A stretch of DNA of 64,000 bases. It comes from Petaurus breviceps papuanus (Eukaryota > Chordata > Mammalia > Diprotodontia > Petauridae). The notes under the pieces are model-generated. The model was not told the DNA's origin, ran no database searches, and saw only the letters and a list, made by a program, of their open reading frames with translations. Location: contig JAMXIF010000031.1 in the NCBI GenBank assembly GCA_028583685.1, positions 5,553,268 through 5,617,267 of the forward strand, read 5' to 3'. This document shows, piece after piece, positions 55,329 to 64,000 of the stretch; the stretch's first letter is position 1, and each line of letters begins with the position of its first letter. The position numbers and the translations under genes are program-made.

Positions 55329-57104
55329 AAAACTAAAATATAAAAAAAATATCATCATAAAGACATTAATTTCCAAATACAAATGGTTTAATTTCCTATA
55401 TTGTAAATCTATTAATGACCTCTTTTTCCTGTTAGCTCTCACTTTCTCTTATTAAAGTTCTTCTAGAAACATATAAGGAAACATTTGTGTGCCATATATA
55501 ATAGGAATCATTATAAGCCTCACAACATCTTATTAATTACAGGTGAAGTTCCCTTTTGGTGTCAATGTTCAATATCCAGATAAAAGCATTTTAAAAGTTC
55601 ACAACCTATTCCTTCTCTGTGGTAAAAAAAAAAAAAAGGCAGAAAAAAACATGCTTCTTGTTTTCATGATATATGCGGAAAACAGATTGTAAATAGGTGT
55701 GCTGTTAATGAATCAAGAAGAGAGCTAATGGAAAAGAATAAGAATTTATTTCTGTCCAACATATTGTTCGTTGTCAATTTCCTTCCTTTTGTAATACAGT
55801 TTTTTAACTAAATGCCTGGCAGGCAATTTAATGATGAGTGTGATTAATGCTGATGAAGCTTTTAAGCTGGAGTGAATATTCTTCCTATTAGGTTGTTTTT
55901 TTTTTTTTTATTTTAAATTAGAGACTTTCTTCCTATATACAGTTCAGTCCCTTTGAAAATTAGAAGACTAAGCTTGCCCTCTACTGGATTGTAAAATTAC
56001 ACCACTAATCTTTTAGGACTGGTTAAAGGGAGTTTGATTTTTACATGACTGCCCAATAATATTTAGACCTCTTCCTATCCATTAGTTATCCTACTTGAGT
56101 ATCTCCCATAAAAGCACAGACAGCTGAAAGAGCTGAATGTTTAATTTCAATGTTGGTGTTACAATGAAAAGTAAGCAACTAGCTCAGGGAGACACTGAAT
56201 GCTTCAGATGGCCTATGGAATAATTGCAGCATTGGTCATTTCTCTTCATTGTTTTATTTTTCCCCTAGTGCTGCATTTATATTATTTTTGTTTTGGGTTC
56301 AAAGGCATATTTGGAGAATCTGGTGTTCTGGAATTGGCATCATGACAGTGGCACAGTCTATTTTCCATAATTCATGAGGGATATGGACTTTTAGGCAGTG
56401 AGTGACAAGAACGGTAAGTGAAGCAGTTAGATAAACAGGCACTATTCTCAATGTACTCTGTCTCCTGTAGTAGGCCCAATCTTATCATCACCTTTTCCTG
56501 TAGCTGTCTGTAATCATCTTTCCTCCAATCCTTGTGCCACTGGTACAAAATACAAGGTTATAACATCACAAGTATGAACATGCTTCTTACTACAAGTATT
56601 TCAAAAACCATGGCATGGGCAAATGGCTATTTCTTGAGCAACTTAATGGAAAGATAAATGCAATTCCCATGTTTGTTGGGTCATGTGCTTTTAAGGTCAA
56701 TGATTTATACAAAACATATAGAGTAAAGGTTAAGTGACATGTGATCTTTAAGATAATTTATAAAGATCAAATATAGCAATGCTAGAATAAGTTTGAGTAT
56801 AAAATATAAGTAATATTAATTTCATAAGTTAATTTCATAAGAGGAATTATCAGATCAATGCATCATATCATCTTAATTGCAATATCTAAAATTCTAGTTT
56901 GTTAATCAACCAATCTAAATGAAGGTTTAAAAATTTTTGTCTGTGTTTGTTATTTGACAGTAACTTAACTTTTCCAGAATGATTCTATAGTGAAATTAGT
57001 TAAAATCATCCTCAAGAAACTTCTTGCATGGTTCCTAATATCAGAAGGTATTGCAATTTCTGTCATCTCACCAGTTCATATCATTGCTCTTCTGTGTTGC
57101 ATGA
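55329..57104. other. Repeat-poor stretch, no element recognised
   Basis: 1.8 kb without a recognised repeat, unusual in this window. It contains 'aatttaatgatgagtgtgat' plus 'taatgctgatgaagctttta' near 55827-55865. No coding frame of interest. Confidence 0.4.
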
Positions 57105-57207
57105 GTCTTAAGTGACTTGCTCAAGGTCACACAAATACTAAGCAGCAAGAGCAAAATTTGAACTTAGATTTTTCACACTCCAAGTCTGACATTCTATCTC
57201 AATATCA
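57105..57207 (-). repeat. MIR-related SINE
   Basis: 'aagtgacttgctcaaggtca' and 'aaatttgaacttagattttt'. Confidence 0.52.
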
Positions 57208-57514
57208 TTCTATGTGGGGTTCCTTCGTACATGGCCCTATTTGCATGGTTTCAGATATATAAGCAAAAAAAGATAATATGGAAGTTCTCTATTTCAGGCA
57301 CTCCATTGGGTTTACTGAGCTTAGGGAAGTCAGAGAATCAGTCTTCAATCATGGCAACAGACCTAGTTTGGCAATAAATTGTCAACAAGACTTAATTGAA
57401 TTTTAGTAAGTTTTTTTTTCATCCAAATGTTATTTCAAGTGTTAGGAGCTCCTTAAGAGGAACTCCCTTCCCTACTCATGAAGATAGACACCTTCTCTAC
57501 AGCTTAGAGACTTG

Positions 57515-57645
57515 ACTGCAACATTAAGTTGTTAAGTGATTTGCACAGAACAAAATGATCATTATATGGCAGAGACAAATCTTGAACCCAGGACTTGGCT
57601 TTAGGTTCACTTCCTATCCTCTCTTCCATGGTGCCTCTCAGCTGA
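57515..57645 (-). repeat. MIR-related SINE scrap
   Basis: 'gttaagtgatttgcacagaa' and 'cttgaacccaggacttggct'. Confidence 0.45.
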
Positions 57646-57774
57646 TATTGACCAAATAAAATCATGATAATGATGATGATCACAATAACTTTGAAGTATC
57701 TTATACCACCTAGAAACTGCCCAATTGGAAACATATGTTAGGTGGAAATAGAAGAAACTGAGGAATTTCTTTTA

Positions 57775-58632
57775 TTTATTTATTTATTTTTTTCAAATGC
57801 TTTATTAATTTCTGATTTACATCATTCATTTCCACCAGATTTTGAGTTACAAATTTTCTCCCCATTTTTCCCCTACACACTGCCCCAAAATAGCAGTCCC
57901 ACAGGATATCCCCTCCTCCAATCTGCTCTCTCCCATATCTTCTCCCATACCCTCTTCGACTTTTCCAGTAGGGCATGGTGGATCTCTATGCTCCCAGTTC
58001 CTATATATCTTATTTCCCAATTACATGTAAAATAGTATTAATAATAGTATATATATATATATATTTAATTTTTAACATATATATATTTTTTAAACATTCG
58101 ATTTTAAAACTTAGAATTCCAGATTCATTCCCTTCCTCCCTTGTCACCTACCGTTACTGGGAAAATAAGCAGTTCAGTATAGGTTGTACATGTGTAGCTA
58201 ATGCAAAACATTAACATAGTAGATATATTGTAAAAGACTGTCTATATTTCCCTCCCTCCTATCCCATCTCCTACTTGTTCTATTCTCTACTTTGATCCCG
58301 TCCCTTTTCAAAAGGGGATACTTCCAACTTCCCTCCCCGCCCCAGCCTGTCCTCCCTTCCATCATCCCCCCTCTCAGCCCCTTCCCCCCAACTCTCCTGT
58401 AGGGTGAGATACCCTATTTAGTGTGTATTTCATTCCCTCCCCAAGCCAAATTCAATGAGAATAAGGTTGACCCATTCCCTTTTGCCTTGCTATTCTTCCC
58501 CTCCATTGTAACCATTTTCCCTTGCCTCTTCTATATGAGATAGTTTACCCCATTCTGTCTCTCCCCATCATCTCTCATTATATTCCTCTCTCACCTCTTA
58601 ATTTCACCTTTTAAGTATCATCCCTTCATATT
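57775..58632 (-). mobile_element. HAL1-like element, 5'-truncated, with 16-bp target duplication
   Basis: Antisense copy of the 3' portion of the element at 14969-18474: T-rich left end, 'gattttgagttacaaatttt', 'tataggttgtacatgtgtag', 'tatatttccctccctcctat', 'gtagggtgagataccctatt'. Flanks 'tgaggaatttctttta' (57759-57774) and 'tgaggagtttctttta' (58633-58648) differ at one base. The 97-codon frame at 57742-58035 is in this non-coding repeat. Confidence 0.9.
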
Positions 58633-58648
58633 TGAGGAGTTTCTTTTA

Positions 58649-59309
58649 AGTGAAGGACAGTCTAGCTGAAAATCTGTAGCAACCTAAAAATTGAAAGAGA
58701 ACTCAACTTCAAAGAAAATGTGAATATTTGAGGCATTTCCTTTCTCCAAACCAAGAGTTCTCCATGGTTTTGAATGAATATTGTTCTCACTGCTTTAAGT
58801 CAAAACAACTGATGTCAGACAAGAAATAAAGTGGTTCTATAATATTTAAGAAGCTTCAGGACACACACTTTACACTGGTATTGAGCATAGTGATAGAAAC
58901 TAACCTTGCCTGTGATGAGTGTTGATACATATTTGAGATGAAGAGAGTGGATGGTAAAGGAAAGGAAAGAGTATAGAATAGAAGTGAGATTGTAGAGAAG
59001 AGGAGAGAATGGAGAGAGAAGAGAGGAGAGGGAGGATGAGGAGAGAGGAAATTATATCAGTGTTTATGAAGGCATACTGGGAAATTATACCCCCAATGGG
59101 TCCTGCAAGAAAGTCATAAGAGTATATTTCAAGATAATGGTTTTGAGATGATTCTTTGGTATAAAGTCTCAAACACAAGCAACTATATAAACATCTCACA
59201 TAAGTTAAAGTGCTGTGGGAGGCTTTTGTGTTCTTTATTTTGCTGCCCACCCACCAAATACAGTCAGTTATGCTCATTGTTGGAGGATGGAGGGTAAGGG
59301 ATAAACAAT
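58649..59309. other. Unrecognised, with a purine-rich stretch
   Basis: 58930-59050 is GA-rich (plus strand). A 149-codon minus-strand frame spans 58900-59349. Its first codons lie in a MIR-type SINE and its middle is the Ser/Leu-rich translation of the purine tract, so I do not call a gene. Confidence 0.5.
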
Positions 59310-59548
59310 AATATTGTGCTTGTGATGTGCCAGGCAATGTGCTAAACACTAATATATATTATCTCATAGAATACTTAAAATAGTTCAGTGAGGTGTGTTG
59401 TATTATCCTCATTTTACAATTGAGGAAATTGAGGCAAACAGAGGCTAAGTGACTTGCCCAGAGTCGCACAGCTACTAAGTATCTGAGACTGGATTTGTAC
59501 ATAGGTCATCATGAGTTCAGAGTCAGTATTCTATCTTCTACTGCTTCT
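59310..59548 (-). repeat. MIR/MON1-type SINE, near full length
   Basis: Minus strand: 'gtgatgtgccaggcaatgtg', 'tcctcattttacaattgagg', 'aagtgacttgcccagagtcg', 'attctatcttctactgcttc'. Confidence 0.72.
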
Positions 59549-60862
59549 GGAAGGTATAAGTAGCCCTCTCAGATTCTGAATTGCACAGGATATCTGAATG
59601 GCAAATTTCTGTTCACTGTCAACATTTTGGGGAGAGAGTACACAAGGGGATATGAAGGCATCTTTAGCAGGGAAAAGAGTGAGATGTGTCTAACTTTATG
59701 TGGTCAGATCAAAGTCCTGAGCTTGCAGGTATTGAACCCAAAATAATTAGAGCCTGAAGGTTATTATTCTGCCCCTCATTGAAGTGGGAGAATTATTTCA
59801 TAAGATAACTCTCACTGAACAAGGAAAGAGATAAACAGAAGAAGGAAGAGGGAGCAAAGAAGAAGGAATTGTGCAAGATTTCATTTTGGGACAAACTATA
59901 TCATTGTGGAACACTTTTCCAAGACATAGCATGGTCAAGAAGTATATCAAGTTGAAATCCAGTTCTGTCAAGCCTACTGCAGGACATCTGGGCACTTTAC
60001 TTCAAGCTGTGGAGTAAAAAAAATGAGCAACTCTGCCTGAAACTGTAACAAGAAAATCATTTTGAAGTAAATGATGTTGTTTGAAACATTGCAGGTCAAG
60101 ATTTCCCTGTAGCTGGTTTTCAGCTGGCAGATGACATTTACTTCAGCCAGAACTGAAATGAGACAAGGTTATTGCTGTGTATGCCACTGATTGTTTAAGC
60201 TTATAGATGACATTCTCTTCCATTTATAAATTGGAGAATTAATGCGCATTAGTGGCCTTTGCATGTGCTATTCAATGTATTAAATGGTGCCTTTTAAGTG
60301 ATGAAAACAATTACCTTTCTGTATGTTATGCTTCTATTTTTTTTCTACCCATGGAAATGATTGAGAAAGAAAATGTTTTGAATACTGACTTTGGTACCAC
60401 TGTTGAGAAAAATAGAAAGGGTCATTAATCTGCCGATTACTTCTTTTTATTTCTCAGGTTAAAAAAATAAAAACACAAAAGCATTATATCATTAGACTTC
60501 ACAATATCTCTGTGAAATTGATAGGAGCATGCATTATTTCTCTACTGAGGCTAAGAGAGCGTGACTAAAGGGCAAATAGTTATTTTTTTCAACTGCAATT
60601 CAAATGTAACTAAAAAGTGAATCTCAGTGATAGGCCTAGAAAACCATAGTTGCAGAAATTATAGATACAAACTAGCATGGGTTGACTTCTATAGACAAAC
60701 CAGGAAATTTGTCTTGAGGTCACAGTAGTTAGTTTCTAAGATTTTCAGCTCCTTCTCACCAGGTCTAAAAGTAAAACTAGAACACCTATACAATTTTCTT
60801 CTGGGATATAAAGAGACAGTATGTGGATAGGATTTTTTTAAGTTTCAAAAATATTTTTTATT
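59549..60862. other. Repeat-poor stretch
   Basis: Only a weak MIR-like scrap near 60500-60600. A stretch at 60100-60330 has no repeat features and includes 'ggcctttgcatgtgctattc' (an octamer-like ATGCAAA core). Confidence 0.35.
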
Positions 60863-61019
60863 GGGGTGGCTGGGTGGTGCAGTGAATAGAGCACCAGTCC
60901 TGGAGTCAGGAGGACCTGAGTTCAAATCCAACCTCAGACTCTTAACACTTTCTAGCTGTGTGACCTTGGGCAAGTCAGAACCCCAATTGCCCTGGCTTCC
61001 CCCCTCCAAAAAGAAAAAT
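60863..61019 (+). repeat. SINE-A, full length
   Basis: 'ggggtggctgggtggtgcag', 'gagttcaaatccaacctc', 'gtgtgaccttgggcaagtca', A-rich tail. The short open frames on both strands here are SINE artefacts. Confidence 0.9.
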
Positions 61020-61239
61020 CTTATTTTAAATAACACAATCATTTTCTAGTATGGAAGCTTCTCAACACTTTCTTTTAGAAAGAAAAACAGGGAAACAAAA
61101 ATGACTGACAGGATTCATGTCTGATAATATAGGTCCTTATACCCTACTGAAAACGGGAAAGTGTGTTTCATACTTTACTTTCTAGATCTGGTTATGTGTT
61201 GTAATTAATCTGAGTTTGTATGCCTTCAGGAATTACTTT

Positions 61240-61465
61240 CATTTCTGTTACTAAAATGATTGTGCATTCTGTTCTCTTGTTTTTTTTTTTTACTTTATGC
61301 TACATCAATTCATAGAAGTCTTCCCATGTTTTTCTGAATCCTCTAGATTTGTCATTTCTTGTTATGGTGCAGTATTATTCTATTGCACACATATTTTCTT
61401 TTGCTATTCTTTGGCTTGGGGGGGCACTCATTTTATTCCCAGGTTTTTGCTATTTGTAACCAATA
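61240..61465 (-). repeat. L1-like LINE 3' segment, second family
   Basis: 'catcaattcatagaagtctt', 'cccatgtttttctgaatcct', 'gtgcagtattattctattgc', 'ttcccaggtttttgctattt'. Confidence 0.5.
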
Positions 61466-61479
61466 ATAACAATAATAGA

Positions 61480-62378
61480 TAATGTTTTATGGCATCTGCT
61501 ATGTGCCAGGCACCATGCTATGTGCTTTACAATTCTGGGAGGTATTATGGTCAAAATAAGGTAAACTAGAATACAGAGTTCCAAGCATAATCAATTTATT
61601 AGTAAAGGTGAATTTATTAATGAATAGGATCTCAGCTTCCCCAGAAAAACTAAGACCCCAAATGAGGGAACCTGCCTCCTTTTATAATTTTGGGGGAGTA
61701 AAGAACAAAGCACAGGACTTTGTAGGTGGGGAACAAGTTATTATTGGTTACAAAAATTCAGCATCATGAATGGAAATATCAATTTGATTAGCTACAGAGT
61801 TGAGGTATGGTAGACAATATGATTGGTTGGAAATTGGAAATGAGGGGCTAACAACAATCCCCTCTACCTTCTCTCCTGTGTCTAAGCAATATTCATTGTT
61901 CTAGTGCACTGCAGTGTTGGAGATAGTGGACCAGAATTCTTTGGATGAGAAACCAGATGTGCTTGAAGGATAGCTTGGTGGTTTAAAGATAGCAGACCAG
62001 ACTCCTTGGTGTCCACATGCATCCCTCCAGGATAACATATTTCCTTAATCCAAGAATATAACATTGGCTATCAGGAGAATTGGATTTTTTAAACTTACTT
62101 CATTACAGACCAGCTGAATTTCTGAAAAAATAAAAGTTCACAGACAACCATAACTTAAACAGTAACAAGACAAAATCAATTAACTGTAAAAAGCATCAAT
62201 AGAAAAAAAATCACAGAATCAATCCAACAATTTCAGAGGTCAAATTATCCGAAAGAGAGATTAAATGACTTACCCAAGGTCATGCAGCTAGTAAGCATAT
62301 AAGACTGAATTTGAGTTTAGGTGTTCCTGACTCCAGACCCAGAGCTTTATCCACTGCACCACCTACCTGCCTCACAAT
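61480..62378 (-). repeat. MIR/MON1-type SINE split by an LTR-like block
   Basis: The left part 61480-61547 ('ctatgtgccaggcaccatgc') and right part about 62225-62378 ('aaatgacttacccaaggtca', 'tatccactgcaccacct') form one antisense SINE when the block between is removed. Confidence 0.6.
61548..62224 (-). mobile_element. Probable solo retroviral LTR, third copy, different family
   Basis: On the minus strand this block shows CCAAT-type motifs, a TATA-like 'attataaaagg' and an 'aataaa' signal in the order expected of an LTR, and it interrupts a SINE. Its boundary at 62224 is approximate and no flanking repeat was confirmed. No internal retroviral sequence was seen. It does not resemble the two LTRs at 17182 and 50280. 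Confidence 0.5.
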
Positions 62379-62567
62379 AATGTACTTAGAATAAATTTAG
62401 TGGTGTGGCAATAGATAACTTAGATTTACAAAGCACTTATGAATTCATAAAATGAATTGTATTATTCAGAAATACCTAGCAGTTTGTTCTTTATTCACTG
62501 ATGAATCAATGGTAAGTCAATGAATTTAAGAAATTTTTCATCAGAAGTACTTTCTGGAGACAAGAGA

Positions 62568-64000
62568 GGAGCCAAGATGGAAGAGTAGAGGAAGGATTCA
62601 GCCAACTATCCCTAACACTCCCCTCCAAAATATTTTAAAATAATGCCCCCAATAAAATTCTGGAGTGGTAAAACAAAAAACGGCAGGGTGAAGCATGTCA
62701 ATACAAGACAATTTCGGAGCTTGGTAGGAGAAATTTGTGATGGGGTGGGGGGAGGCTGGTCCAGAGCCTGGAAGCAAAACTAATGATTTGGGCTTAGTGG
62801 TGGTAACAGAAGTAACAGTAGCTTTGGGTGCTCTAAAGCCATAGATAGTAAGGGGATCTGTCAGCTTGTCAGAAAGCTATTAGAGGGGACCCCTCTGCTA
62901 ATACTGGATACAGGACCAGATGATGTTTGGTAATTCCATACCCTATGCACACTTCTGGGTCATAGTTCAAGGACATAGATGTGGTCACAAGTGAGCAGAA
63001 GTGCTGAGCAGAAGTATTGCTTCTGGTCCAAAGGCAGCTAGGTTCTGGGGAGCAGCATCAGTTGTAGTCACAAGGCATCAGGCACCTTTCCAGGATAAGG
63101 ATTATAGCACAGACCAGGAGAGCAGTGACCACATCTCCTTAAATCACAATACTTTGGAAATAACAAAAGCTTCCAATGCCCCAGAACTAGATCTGAAAGC
63201 AGCTGTGAGAAAAAGCCTGAATCTTGGGACAGTTCCTCCTCCCCCTACCTATGTAAGGTACAAAGTCCAACTTCAGCATAAATTTTGAAGTTAAGAAATG
63301 GGCTGAAGAAATGAGCAAATAATAACAACAAAAAGAGCTATAACACTACTATGGTGACAAAGCAGATTCAAGACACAAACTCAAAGATGACAATAAGGTC
63401 AAAATAGGTATGAGCAAAGACTCAAAGGAAAAAAAATATATGAATTGGATACAAACCCAAAAAGAATTCCTAGAAGAGCTAAATTATTTTCAAAATCAAA
63501 TAAGAGTGATAGAGAAAAATGGGCAAAGAAATGAGAGCAAGAGAAGAAAATTCTGAAAAGACAATTAACATCTTGGTAAAAGAAGCATAAAAATATGGAA
63601 GAAAATATTTTAATGAAATAAAAGTGTTTCAGGTATTCCTGATGAAAAGACTGGAACTGAATAGAAATTTTGGCTTTCAAATATAGGACTCAAGAGAAGC
63701 ATAAAAAGGTAAACATGAAAGATACCTCATAAGGGACTCAATAAGGTTAAACTATTTACATAGATATATAGAAAAATGGTAATGTAACTTCTATGAACTT
63801 TGTCAGTATTAGGACAGTTAGAAGGATTCTACATAAATAGTCTATTAGGTAGTGATAATATAAAATATATGAATATGACTGAGAAAGAGGACTGCATTGG
63901 AAGAAGGGAGAAGAAAAATGAAGAATGAGGAAAAATAATTCACATTAAAAAAAAGGTGCTCAAGGAAGTGCTTTTATAGTGGAGGGAGAAATAATGAGGT
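62568..64000 (+). mobile_element. L1/HAL1-like element, 5' end, running off the window
   Basis: The 5' end 'gaggagccaagatggaagag' is shared with the other L1 5' ends here. A 5' UTR runs to about 63400, then an ORF1 start ('ATGAGCAAAGACTCAAAGGA' at about 63410), then a coiled-coil start. Sequence jumps near 63595 to the ORF1 C-terminal part ('tttaatgaaataaaagtgtt', 'gatgaaaagactggaactga'), so the RRM-coding middle is missing. After ORF1 comes the inter-ORF/HAL1-like region ('ataaggttaaactatttaca'). Whether ORF2 follows lies outside the window. The 95-codon frame at 63001-63288 is in the 5' UTR. Confidence 0.75.

Noticed and set aside
58900-59349. 149-codon minus-strand open frame
   Set aside because: It starts inside a MIR-type SINE, and much of its length is the translation of a purine-rich low-complexity tract. 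No domain or splice context.

Overview
This window looks like intergenic or intronic DNA from a mammal, most likely a marsupial. The composition is AT-rich. I find no credible host protein-coding exon, tRNA gene, rRNA gene, promoter or CRISPR array. The marsupial call rests on recalled repeat families that cannot be searched here: abundant tRNA-derived SINEs with a tail reading 'gtgaccttgggcaagtca', longer tRNA-core-RTE SINEs with an RTE-type end, MAR1-type SINEs, many L2/CR1-clade LINE remnants, and L1 elements with a long region between ORF1 and ORF2. The species is not decidable by eye. None of the short open frames in the first 13 kb or in the unique stretches resembles a known protein. 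The only frames with recognisable protein similarity belong to LINEs.

Layout. 1-13 kb: old L2 fragments on both strands, MIR/MAR1-type SINEs, younger SINE insertions, a relic LINE of the RTE/Ingi type (5.1-6.06 kb), and a near full-length 7SL RNA pseudogene (about 599-913, minus strand). 13.15-22.93 kb: a nested stack. An L2 copy (+) is split by an L1 (-). That L1 is split by an ORF2-less, HAL1-like L1 derivative (+). The derivative is itself hit by a SINE and by a solo retroviral LTR, while the L1 arm carries a SINE dimer. 22.9-28.2 kb: mostly unrecognised sequence with scattered SINEs and a CR1-like relic. 28.26-32.6 kb: an L1 (+) with a HAL1-like 3' segment inside its ORF2. 32.6-44.4 kb: L2, L1 3' fragments, SINEs and long repeat-poor stretches. 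44.41-49.75 kb: an end-to-end L1 (-) with a 12-bp target duplication that lacks its endonuclease domain. 50.28-50.90 kb: a second solo LTR of the same family as the first. 51-64 kb: SINE and L2 relics, a 5'-truncated HAL1-like copy with a 16-bp target duplication (57.78-58.63 kb), a third LTR-like block (about 61.55-62.2 kb), and the 5' end of another L1/HAL1-like element that runs off the window.

The main result is insertion history rather than gene function. The order L2, then L1, then the HAL1-like element, then SINE-B and the LTR, can be read directly from interruptions and target-site duplications. Three HAL1-like copies end at the same 3' terminus, and one of them is 5'-truncated with a clear target duplication, so the ORF2-less form appears to have been mobile in its own right. 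SINE labels A, B and C used below are local: A = about 150-bp tRNA-type SINE ending 'cccaattgcc'; B = related about 150-bp SINE with a different middle, ending 'cccaattgctta'; C = longer, about 240-bp tRNA-core-RTE SINE.
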